Part shown: positions 1 to 6,541 of the stretch, piece after piece
Layout of the letters: every line of letters begins with the position of its first letter
Numbering within the stretch: position 1 is the first letter of the stretch
DNA from: Desulfobacteraceae bacterium
GTDB lineage: Bacteria > Desulfobacterota > Desulfobacteria > Desulfobacterales > Desulfobacteraceae
Reading direction: 5' to 3'
DNA: 34,327 nucleotides
Assembly: GCA_003353855.1 (NCBI GenBank)
Contig: PIVS01000009.1
Coordinates: 1 to 34,327, forward strand
Program-made: the position numbers and the translations under genes
Notes under the pieces: generated by a model
What the model saw: only the letters and a program-made list of their open reading frames with translations
Told to the model about the DNA's origin: nothing
Databases searched by the model: none

Positions 1-443
1 AATTTGTATCTGAATCCATCCAATGCCTGCTTAAATGAGCAGCCCACAGCTCCGCCGTACTCCCGGTGCTTAAAGCATCTATTTTTTTTCTTAAGCAGCG
101 CACTTCCGGAATACGATCCCGGCCAAGTAGTTTTCCAAATTCCTCTGGCGCTTGTCCCCTCATTTTTTCCATCGTTTCAATACGACAAAGACCAGTGAAC
201 GCCAACAATAAAAGAACATGGAATGTCGTATAATATCCTTTAACAGTACCAAGAAGCTGCTCTGCTCCCGTTCTTAAGCGATCTCCCTTCTCGCGAAACC
301 TTGATCAAGAAGACTCTGGGCTTTTTCAAGCACTTTGGGCCTCAATACCCTTCCGCCTTTACTAGGACCTCGATTGTTACTAAAAAACGCTTCAAGACCA
401 CCTTTTCTCTGCTTATTCTGAGCACGAATAACACTACGTTTGG
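1..443 (-). pseudogene. Decayed HTH/transposase-type gene, distal part, runs off left edge
   Basis: Read on the minus strand, two overlapping open frames give one coherent protein. The first (443 down to a TAA at 274-276) contains KAQSLLDQGFARREIA, a typical helix-turn-helix stretch. The second (from about 299 to the window edge) contains LLLLAFTGLCRIETMEKMRG and then FGKLLGRDRIPEVRCLRKK, a pattern I associate with large putative transposases. A single frameshift near 275-300 separates them. The upstream part of the same gene lies beyond the IS at 1855-1962. Function is inferred from resemblance only. The gene is clearly dead here: frameshift, IS insertion and stops. The part beyond base 1 cannot be seen. 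Confidence 0.6.
436..443. repeat. 8-bp target site duplication, left copy
   Basis: ACGTTTGG lies directly outside the left inverted repeat of the IS66-like element and recurs exactly at 1855-1862. Eight bases is the duplication length expected of IS66-family insertions. Confidence 0.9.
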
Positions 444-458
444 GTATTCATTCACGGG
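444..458. repeat. Left terminal inverted repeat of the IS66-like element
   Basis: GTATTCATTCACGGG; perfect inverse of 1840-1854. It begins with GTA, as do many IS66-family ends. Confidence 0.88.
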
Positions 459-479
459 ATATCAACTAGTAATCATTGA

Positions 480-1712
480 TCAGATCCATGACAGATCTGC
501 TTCTTGCTCTTTGAAATATGAATCCAGTAGTTCAACCAATAGTGGGAAAGAATTCAATGACCGGATTGAACATGTTTGTTTGAATGACAAGATACGCTCG
601 ACCCAGCGATTCCCTTTATCACTTTGTGTGCCGTTGCTCCTCTTTCTCCATAGGACACCATAACGAAGTGTTCGCTCTGCAAGATTATTGGTCGGTTCAA
701 CTTCAATAATATCAAGGAATAGCCAAAGAGATTCAATTTGCCTGATCAGGGAACGGGCCAGTGTGCCCACTTCTCCTTTATCTTTCTGATGTTCAAAGAT
801 CAAATCCATGAAACGTTGATAAAAATCTCTCCACTCTTTGTTGTCTGGGGGCGATTTTGCCCAATGACAGAGCAACTGAAGATCCTGCACTATTTGTTTG
901 CCGAATTGTTTGGTCACCTTGTCTTTTCGGATCAAGTGGGCCAAACATGTTTGCCTGAGGTTAATCCATTTTGCATAAACACCATAATTGTCGCTGACCA
1001 AAATCCCTTCCCAATCCTGAATAAGTTCCAGGAAGGCCACTTTCGATCGATTCTTGTGAATCATGAAGTATGCAACGGTACCGTTGACCATAACCCACAA
1101 CCAGTTGAGCGCACCATGCTGAAACCATGACGTTTCATCGATGTAATTGACCTCGCTATTGCGGGCCTTATCTCCTATCTTATCGTATACGGGTTTCAAT
1201 GCCGCTGATGCCCGGTCAATAACCTTTTGGATAGCGCCTGAAGATATTGAAAAACCGAGGACTGATTGACAAAACGTACGTACCGTATAACGACTGTTTC
1301 CCTGTATCCCGCTGACTTCAGCGATTAGAGCACTAAGCCTTGGGCCATATCCGGTTTGGCGTTCTTTGGGAAGCTGAGCTTTCACCACATTCCCGCATTG
1401 AGTACATTTACCCTGGTTGAGAATAAAATGCAGAACATCCATTTTGATTTCCGGCAACTCTATCACCTGATGTGTATAAAAGGGCTTTATGCTTTTAGGG
1501 TCGAACGAAGAACGCCCACAACTACATGTGCCAGGAAATAGCAGATCTTCAGAAGTTGGTTCCAATAACTTTTGCTTATGCCCTTTATGGCCTATCTGCC
1601 CCCCTCGTTTACGCTTACCAGTCTTTCCAGCCTTTCCTTTTTTGGGAGGCTTATTGTATGGGGGATCCGACGATGACGGTTTACTGGAAATCTTCGTCTG
1701 AAAATGGCCTTT
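480..1712 (-). CDS. IS66 family transposase (TnpC)
   Basis: DDE transposase of the surrounding IS. Family marks seen in order: SSKPSSSDPP followed by a Lys/Gly-rich linker and GGQIGHKGH (N-terminal region, about 1690-1570), a CTQCG zinc-type motif, and GYGPRLSALIAEVSG. The catalytic acidic residues are likely in NYIDETSW, ILVSDNYGVYA and NNLAERTLR. The frame is open from 1712 to the stop at 480, but it has no ATG upstream of the GGQIGHKGH block. An ATG at about 1721 is one base out of frame across an A5 tract. Removing one A would give a protein starting MKLKGHFQTK. A TTG at 1565 would be a much shortened start. Either an early indel has broken the gene or expression uses slippage. It is shorter than many TnpC proteins (450-530 aa). 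Confidence 0.8.
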   Translation of the reverse strand, partial: KGHFQTKISSKPSSSDPPYNKPPKKGKAGKTGKRKRGGQIGHKGHKQKLLEPTSEDLLFPGTCSCGRSSFDPKSIKPFYTHQVIELPEIKMDVLHFILNQGKCTQCGNVVKAQLPKERQTGYGPRLSALIAEVSGIQGNSRYTVRTFCQSVLGFSISSGAIQKVIDRASAALKPVYDKIGDKARNSEVNYIDETSWFQHGALNWLWVMVNGTVAYFMIHKNRSKVAFLELIQDWEGILVSDNYGVYAKWINLRQTCLAHLIRKDKVTKQFGKQIVQDLQLLCHWAKSPPDNKEWRDFYQRFMDLIFEHQKDKGEVGTLARSLIRQIESLWLFLDIIEVEPTNNLAERTLRYGVLWRKRSNGTQSDKGNRWVERILSFKQTCSIRSLNSFPLLVELLDSYFKEQEADLSWI

Positions 1713-1839
1713 TTAACTTCATAAAAAGGAGTTTAGCATATAGATAAGCAAAAATCTAGTTTTTTATTAATGATTTCAGGGGCTTATATTTTACCAATAA
1801 TTTACTATAATTTCAATTACTTATGATTCATTAATTCCC

Positions 1840-1854
1840 CCCGTGAATGAATAC
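1840..1854. repeat. Right terminal inverted repeat of the IS66-like element
   Basis: CCCGTGAATGAATAC; exact reverse complement of 444-458. Confidence 0.88.
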
Positions 1855-1862
1855 ACGTTTGG
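1855..1862. repeat. 8-bp target site duplication, right copy
   Basis: ACGTTTGG, identical to 436-443 and immediately outside the right inverted repeat. Confidence 0.9.
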
Positions 1863-1962
1863 ATATATCCAAAGCATTAATGACTTTTATCTGCCGACAG
1901 GCACCCGATTCTATCAACTGTGCAATTGTCAGTCGAAACAATGAAGTAAAAAAACTCTTTTC
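1855..1962 (-). pseudogene. HTH/transposase-type gene, proximal part cut off by the IS
   Basis: On the minus strand this frame reads LTIAQLIESGACRQIKVINA then LDISKRSV, a helix-turn-helix-like segment. It runs straight into the frame at 443 when the IS and one duplication copy are removed. A TAG at 1963-1965 lies in frame just upstream and no ATG is visible, so the start is lost or lies beyond the stop. It is the 5' side of the pseudogene at 1-443. Confidence 0.55.
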
Positions 1963-2172
1963 CTAAATCAAGATTCCTGAACTTGCGGTCACAATTTCTT
2001 TTTGCGGATTAAACATTAAAGAACATATATCCATTAAAGATTCTTTCTCCATGAGGTGGGCATCATCAATAACAAATACTGGAAACACACTGTGGGGTTC
2101 CGATGCCATGTTCGTGATCTGTTTTTGCAGGCTGATTAACAAAGGAACAGTTCTTCCATCGCTTTGGCGGAG
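1963..2172 (-). pseudogene. Fragment of an ExeA/transposition-helper type AAA ATPase
   Basis: About 69 codons open on the minus strand between stops at 2173-2175 and 1963-1965. The translation contains VFPVFVIDDAHLMEKESLMD, a Walker B-like strand (hydrophobic-DD-A-H), preceded by TVPLLISLQKQITNM and followed by DICSLMFNPQKEIVTAS. That is the pattern of ExeA-type ATPases found beside many transposases. No Walker A part or start codon is present, so it is a remnant. It shares strand and neighbourhood with the decayed transposase gene and may have been its partner. Confidence 0.55.
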
Positions 2173-2226
2173 TTAAAAACAGGAATATAAATTCCTTTTT
2201 AAAAGCAACTGCATCTAAAGAGTGGG

Positions 2227-2415
2227 GTGAAAATGGCATTCCCGGCTTTATTTGATTATTGTGATTTTATTGTTAACCACATTTGTCTGCATGGGCACGG
2301 CCATGGCGGCATCCCGGAAAGTTATGAATACAAAACCAGTGACGCTTCTGGCAAACAGGTGACTCCCGGTGCCCTTTTTTTAATACACCTTAACCAGAAA
2401 AATAATAAGAAATAA
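2227..2415 (+). CDS. Small hypothetical protein, doubtful
   Basis: A 62-codon frame ending 18 bases before the DHH fragment. It includes a His/Gly run, CLHGHGHGGIPE, and a Lys/Asn-rich tail. I recognise no family. It may be the tail of a broken gene, since its upstream neighbourhood is a collection of fragments. Its only support is the open frame and strand agreement with the next gene. Confidence 0.25.
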   Translation: MKMAFPALFDYCDFIVNHICLHGHGHGGIPESYEYKTSDASGKQVTPGALFLIHLNQKNNKK

Positions 2416-2433
2416 TAACAGGAGAATAATAAT

Positions 2434-2697
2434 ATGGTCCGCCATGAACTAAACCAATATCTGCTTGAATCCAAAACAGATATCAATTACAAATCCATTG
2501 ACCATCTTGTCATGGGAAATGAAGCCGCTGACCTGGATTCCATGGCATCCGCCATTGCCTATGCCTATCTTATGGCTGCCAAGGAAAGCGATAAAACCAT
2601 TGTACCGGTCATGCCTATTCCAAGGGCTGATTTTAAGCCCAGGACTGAAGCGGTCTATGTCTTTGGCCTGCTGCGCAAGGATTATAAAACATGTTAA
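2434..2697 (+). pseudogene. DHH-family phosphoesterase, N-terminal fragment
   Basis: The start at 2434 has a good ribosome site (AGGAG, spacing about 7). Residues 26-45 read LVMGNEAADLDSMASAIAYA, the first metal-binding signature of DHH/prune-type phosphoesterases (manganese-dependent pyrophosphatase and exopolyphosphatase relatives; here N-EAADLDS where many have N-x-D-x-D-S). Whole proteins of this group are around 300 residues. This frame stops after 87, just after AVYVFGLL, and lacks the DHH motif and the DHHA2 domain. The next recognisable sequence is an unrelated ABC membrane domain, so a deletion joined two genes. Confidence 0.6.
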
Positions 2698-2707
2698 GGA
2701 CAATCCA

Positions 2708-3130
2708 TTGAAACCACAGCATATTTCCATAAAAAACCTGGTTATAAGATTTAAATGGCGGATATCTTTTACCCTTGGGTTGGTGATTCTTGAGTCTGTT
2801 TTGGACCTGTTTTTTCCTTTGCTCATCGGCCTGGCAATCAACGATTTAATTGCAGAAAGCTATGGCGGTACCATCCATTTGGCCATTCTGGGTTTTTCTC
2901 TTCTGACCATCGGAACCTGCAGAAGATTTTATGACACCAGGGTTTAGGCCGGTATCTATGCTGTCATCGCAAAGGAGATGGTGGCCCGGGAGCAGCAAAA
3001 CAATAGTTCGGTTTCCAAAATTTTGGCCAGGGGGGTTAATTTCCCGGATAAAAAAATGTTCAGTGTATTGGCCGCCTTCAGCCTTGCCGGAGAACTTATT
3101 AAGGGGTTTGTCCAAAAACAAACCCCTTAA
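2708..3130 (+). pseudogene. ABC transporter six-TM domain fragment
   Basis: The frame gives a hydrophobic run from WRISFTLGLVILESVLDLFF through PLLIGLAINDLIAESYG, matching the first membrane helices of ABC exporter-type six-TM domains. It continues with RRFYDTRV, a TAG at 2945-2947 where a Tyr is expected, and then AGIYAVIAKEMVAREQQNNS, the usual continuation of that family. It ends at the TAA inside the hairpin at 3099-3130. The internal stop and the missing remainder of the domain mark it as dead. The best visible start is a TTG at 2708. The final segment (PDKKMFSVLAAFSLAGELIK) may come from another gene. Confidence 0.6.
3099..3130. terminator. Perfect 13-bp stem-loop between convergent genes
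   Basis: TTAAGGGGTTTGT (3099-3111) and ACAAACCCCTTAA (3118-3130) form a perfect 13-bp stem with a 6-base loop. It lies between the plus-strand ABC fragment and the minus-strand gene ending at 3170, which suits a bidirectional terminator. There is no clean T-run on either side, so the role is inferred from position and stem quality. Confidence 0.5.
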
Positions 3131-3169
3131 CCATACCAGTAACATCTATAGTTATTGCTTAATTATAAT

Positions 3170-4729
3170 TTAACTTTTGGCCTCTGCAAAAGGATACACA
3201 ACCCCAACTGAAACAAGATTAGACAGGGATTCTGTGATGCCCCCGCCTCCTCCGGGAGTATAGCCCGGCGGATTGGGCTTCAGTGTCACGGTGATGGAAG
3301 TATCGGTTTCATGGCTGTAGTTGTAGGAGTAGCTCGAGCTTTCACTGGCACCGCCCAGGGGGATGCCCAAAAAACTAATGGAAGCACTGGCGTGCTGCTC
3401 AAAGTATTTTCTGACCTCTTTGCTCTTACACTGCTCAAACTTCAGGTTCAGCTCCATGAACTGGCTGAGCACATAGGTGCTGATATATCCAAAATCACCG
3501 CCTTCACCAAAATCAAATGTCGGGGGACTGTCAAAAACATAGCCGGTAACATCTGTTTTACCCTCATTTTCCAATGCCTGGAGAACAGGGGTGGGATTCA
3601 TCCAGCCCACACCGGTTGAAATATTGTAGAGGGTGGGTGTGACGGTAAAATCCGGCTGTAGGGTGGGATTATTTAACACCACCCCAACGGTGAATTTAGA
3701 CCCTGCAAAATCCTCCTTAAAAATACTGGTCCGGGCCCCGCCTGAAACATCAAGGGAGAAAAAACTTAAAATCGGTATGGAGATGCTGGTACCGCCGGAG
3801 GCTTCAAAATTCAGAGTTGTATCCTCTGTTTTGGTGATGGTGGCATCATATTTTAATACGCCTGTGGGGGGCTGGGTTTTCAACTCATTCACAAGGGTGA
3901 GGGGATCTGCCGGTGTAAATTCCATACCCGGAACCATCCGGGTGGTGCCGGTGATGGGCAATCCGCCGTTTTGTGCTGTTGGCATTTTAATATTCCCCCT
4001 GATCCCATCTATGGTCTGGGTGGCATTGGCTACCCGTGCGGTGAGTCCGCCGGCTGCGCCCTGGGCAGAATACACGTCCTTAATCTTGTCCCGCATCAGT
4101 CTGGGAACGGAAAGGGGGATCTTATTAAAAATGATGTTAAACTCAGCCATATGCTCATAGGGATAGGATGGATTTTCCTCAAGGTTTTTTACATACTCAG
4201 GGTTGATCCACTTGGTCTGTACAACGGCCGTCATTTGAATCAGGGCAGTATATGTATTGGTATCATCTAACTTTGGCACTCCTGAATCCGGGAAAGCACC
4301 CACCCAGGCATTCCAAACGGGCCTCAGCTCTTTTATGCTCCCTGCCACCTCAGCTTCCAACTCCTGTTTTGTGGCTTCATCCTGCTGGGACAGGTGGTAT
4401 CTTAAACTAAGATAGAGCTGGTTATAAGCGTTTGTGAATGGAGAGGAGAGTACCTTTACCTGGCCCACGCCATATTTTTCCCCAAGCCCCTGAATCCGCT
4501 GGCAAAGCTGATTGTTATAAAAAGTGGCATTCAGCTCATTGGTTATGGGGGACTTAAAATAAAAAGATACCTGGGAATTTGCTGTCCCTGTAAGAACCTT
4601 AAACTGGCCCGGAGACGGCATCTTCTTAATGATATTGGCCATGTAGTCAGAATATACCTGCTGGATCGGGTCGGTAACTTCTGCTGCCTGGTTCTTTGCC
4701 GGAGCCCCTAAGATATTCGATAAATCCAT
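3170..4729 (-). CDS. Unrecognised 519-residue protein
   Basis: The start at 4729 is chosen because GGAGA stands 6-10 bases ahead of ATG; the frame itself runs further upstream to 4822. There is no signal peptide and no membrane helix. The first ~200 residues look helical, with many Gln, Asn and aromatic residues and an ELEAEVAGSIKELRP helix. The middle is beta-rich (LNFEASGGTSISIPILSFFS, SGGARTSIFKEDFAGSKFTV). Near the C-terminus are SASISFLGIPLGGASESSSY, a Tyr/Ser run, SITVTLKPNPPGYTP and a five-Gly stretch. Alternating Thr/Ser beta segments of this sort occur in lipocalin-like, pore-forming or fibre proteins, but I cannot assign a family. It stands alone on its strand among broken genes and is intact over its whole length, suggesting it is maintained or newly arrived. 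Confidence 0.75.
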   Translation of the reverse strand: MDLSNILGAPAKNQAAEVTDPIQQVYSDYMANIIKKMPSPGQFKVLTGTANSQVSFYFKSPITNELNATFYNNQLCQRIQGLGEKYGVGQVKVLSSPFTNAYNQLYLSLRYHLSQQDEATKQELEAEVAGSIKELRPVWNAWVGAFPDSGVPKLDDTNTYTALIQMTAVVQTKWINPEYVKNLEENPSYPYEHMAEFNIIFNKIPLSVPRLMRDKIKDVYSAQGAAGGLTARVANATQTIDGIRGNIKMPTAQNGGLPITGTTRMVPGMEFTPADPLTLVNELKTQPPTGVLKYDATITKTEDTTLNFEASGGTSISIPILSFFSLDVSGGARTSIFKEDFAGSKFTVGVVLNNPTLQPDFTVTPTLYNISTGVGWMNPTPVLQALENEGKTDVTGYVFDSPPTFDFGEGGDFGYISTYVLSQFMELNLKFEQCKSKEVRKYFEQHASASISFLGIPLGGASESSSYSYNYSHETDTSITVTLKPNPPGYTPGGGGGITESLSNLVSVGVVYPFAEAKS

Positions 4730-5138
4730 TATGATTCTCCTTTTTTGCCAATCCCAGTGGGATTGAATAATTACTGAAAACACTGAATGACATTGGGCCA
4801 AACAGTGTACTCCTGACCCCAAAAAGCTATGCGTTAGTTGATGCTGATTAAATGGGACTGGCGCGGATCAGCTGATACATCAGACCACCTCCTTTTAAAT
4901 GAGATAATTTTTAACAAAAATCGCCATTGCCTCTCCACAATGTGAGAACAAAAAAAATCCGAGCAGAACCGGAATAAATTACAAAGGGGACGACGTTAAA
5001 TCAACAATTCAATAGTGACTTTGAAATTAAGAATGCTTGAATTCAAAAACGTCGATGGAGCGTATTAGAACGAACAACAAATGGCTTTATATAATAAATC
5101 CCAATGGGAAAATCAATGGAAAAAACTTTATTTATATT
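4730..5138. other. Gene-poor stretch upstream of the 519-residue protein
   Basis: About 400 AT-rich bases with no convincing gene. The one notable item is on the minus strand: a strong ribosome site (AGGAGG) 5-6 bases before an ATG at 4880 that opens only 10 codons, ending at 4848. This could be a leader peptide for the downstream gene (3170-4729) or the stub of a lost gene. The promoter of that gene should lie here, but I cannot point to a clear -35/-10 pair. Confidence 0.4.
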
Positions 5139-5445
5139 TTATCCCAGCCGGGCCAGTGAAAAGGCATCTTCGCGGTTCATCCACCTGTTCTGAGCAGACG
5201 GGTCCTGGAACAAAATCTCCAGGCCTTTGACAAAACCCACCTGAAATGAGGCAACTTCCCCTGTCTGCCATCACCTTGATAAACACAGAAGAGTACATGT
5301 CTGTGCATGCCCGGAACAAAGTATAGCATGGCACCTGGATTTCACATCCCCGGTCATACCCACCGTCCACCAGATAGACACAGGATTCATTTCGCCCCAA
5401 AAGACGTATACGGTCACAGACAATTCCCGGCTGGTCAATTCTCAT
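5139..5445 (-). pseudogene. MBL-fold hydrolase N-terminal fragment fused to other debris
   Basis: The first ~29 residues, MRIDQPGIVCDRIRLLGR then NESCVYLVDGG, match the opening of MBL-fold metallo-hydrolases of the PGI-x-D-RI-LLG-ESC-Y-L-DGG type. The HxHxDH metal motif that should follow is absent. After DGG the frame is Cys-rich and unlike the family. A different minus-strand frame over about 5255-5139 reads FQVGFVKGLEILFQDPSAQN followed by RWMNREDAFSLARLG and a TAA, which looks like the true C-terminus of some other protein. The locus is best read as two truncated genes joined by deletion. The long frame itself closes at 5128. Confidence 0.5.
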
Positions 5446-5678
5446 TGTCCCTCATATGCGCGTGTTCGATTCAATTCTCACACACCAGCAAAATAGCTGT
5501 AAAAGGCATATAAAAAAGCCCCGTGTAAAACAAGGAAAAACATAAAAAAACCTCCTGCTCCAGGGAGACAATTACAAGTTTTGACTTGGTATGTAGCTAT
5601 ATTGTATTTAATGGATATCCATATAATAGCTAAGCGGTATCCATGAATGGAATCGGAGTCACCAGGGGGTTGCCCGTT

Positions 5679-5858
5679 ATGACCGATACAAAAAAGACAG
5701 ATGCCAATGACAACGCAGGCCATTATCGCAGAAAAGTAAAATTTGAGATCTACGGCGAGGAAATGATTGAAAAAAAGGTTAACTCAGGCGGTAACAGCGG
5801 CCGGGTGTATCTTCCACCGGACTGGATCGGCACACGGGTAAAGGTAATCAAATGCTGA
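5679..5858 (+). CDS. DUF2080-type small protein
   Basis: Fifty-nine residues from the ATG at 5679, preferred over an in-frame ATG at 5643 because an AGGGGGT ribosome site lies 8 bases ahead. The core KVKFEIYGEEMIEKKV and GGNSGRVYLPPDWIGTRVKV is the conserved body of DUF2080, described as transposon-encoded in archaea and also found as a lone small protein in anaerobes. The SG-x-x-Y-LP pattern resembles AbrB/SpoVT-type DNA-binding or swapped-hairpin folds, so an antitoxin-like or regulatory role is possible but unproven. It lies 19 bases before the BcrC-like fragment and was probably cotranscribed with it. Confidence 0.65.
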   Translation: MTDTKKTDANDNAGHYRRKVKFEIYGEEMIEKKVNSGGNSGRVYLPPDWIGTRVKVIKC

Positions 5859-5877
5859 CTCAAACACCAGGAATGAT

Positions 5878-6219
5878 ATGGCACTAGAACAATTCAAAAA
5901 ATGGTATGGGTCCCGCCATGACTATCAAAAGAGGTGGCAGGAAAAAACCGGTCAAAAAATAGTGGGCCATTTCTGCACCTATACCCCGGAAGAGATTTTT
6001 TATGCCTTTGATATCCTGCCGGTTAGACTCATGGGGTCACACGAACTCCAGAACATAACCGATCCCCATGAATCAGACCTGCCCTTTGTAAAACAGGCCC
6101 TTGAATCCATTGGCCTGCCCCATTGTTTTTTTGAATTTGATGTGGCCACACCTGTGGGGGCCTTTTCCCTTCGGGTGGTTGAGCATAGTTCAACGGTAAT
6201 TCCACAAATCAATTTTTAA
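5878..6219 (+). pseudogene. BcrC/HgdB-type 2-hydroxyacyl-CoA dehydratase subunit, internally deleted
   Basis: This family (benzoyl-CoA reductase and 2-hydroxyglutaryl-CoA dehydratase subunits) binds an iron-sulfur cluster through Cys residues and is normally about 370-430 residues long. Here residues 1-60 match the N-terminus (GHFCTYTPEEIFYAFDILPV then RLMGSHE). The frame then jumps after ITDPHESD to LESIGLPHCFFEFDVATPVG, which belongs near the family C-terminus. More than 200 residues, including most cluster ligands, are missing. After residue ~103 the frame falls into unrelated sequence (STVIPQINF). An AGGA ribosome site precedes the ATG. It cannot be a functional enzyme. Confidence 0.7.
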
Positions 6220-6241
6220 AATATATTCTGGAGGTAAGTCA

Positions 6242-6541
6242 TCAACTCCGAGAGTTTTTCCCAATTGCATTTACTCTGGTACCGATTCGCGACGGCAAAA
6301 GAGACACTAGCAATACGGATTCAATTCCTACCTGATGATTCGCAAGAATAAGACAAGGCTGCTCTTTTATAGATGATAAAACGTTCTCATTTTCCAAATA
6401 GATGATAATTACAAAACGCTGATTCAGCCCATAAGCCAAAGAGGCCGGGAACTCTGAATAGCTGTCTCGCCAAAACTCAAAAACTCCAGGCTGGTCTTCT
6501 ACTCTGTCCAATTGAACATAGCTATTTGATAGACAATCCAT
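6242..6541 (-). pseudogene. PlsC-like acyltransferase, N-terminal fragment
   Basis: The frame begins inside the 3' end of the HAD-glycosyltransferase gene (20-base overlap), which implies translational coupling. It contains QPCLILANHQVGIESVLLVS, where ANHQ is a variant of the NH-x4-D acyltransferase signature (here NHQVGIES, Glu in place of Asp), then PSRIGTRVNAIGK. It stops at 99 residues, whereas family members have 200 or more, and the EGTR block is missing. The break coincides with the end of the BcrC-like fragment on the other strand at about 6220-6242, so one deletion probably truncated both. The original pair suggests a two-gene glycolipid or phospholipid unit. Confidence 0.55.

Larger units (their letters stand above)
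444..1854 (-). mobile_element. Complete IS66-family insertion sequence, 1411 bp
   Basis: The element is bounded by perfect 15-bp terminal inverted repeats (GTATTCATTCACGGG at 444-458, its complement at 1840-1854) and flanked by the 8-bp duplication ACGTTTGG. It carries one long minus-strand transposase frame (TnpC type) and no visible tnpA/tnpB, as in the single-gene ISBst12-like branch of IS66. Joining the flanks across one duplication copy restores an uninterrupted reading frame in the host pseudogene, so both ends are well fixed. The intact duplication and ends suggest a recent insertion, although the transposase start looks frameshifted. Confidence 0.9.

Noticed and set aside
738-1130. 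Plus-strand frame of 130 codons in the IS
   Set aside because: Antisense to the IS66 transposase core carrying the DDE residues.
3633-4160. Plus-strand open frame of 175 codons
   Set aside because: It lies antisense within the 519-residue minus-strand gene, which has the ribosome site and better composition.
5478-5723. Minus-strand frame with hydrophobic residues
   Set aside because: It overlaps the DUF2080 start region and AT-rich spacer; no ribosome site and no homology pattern.
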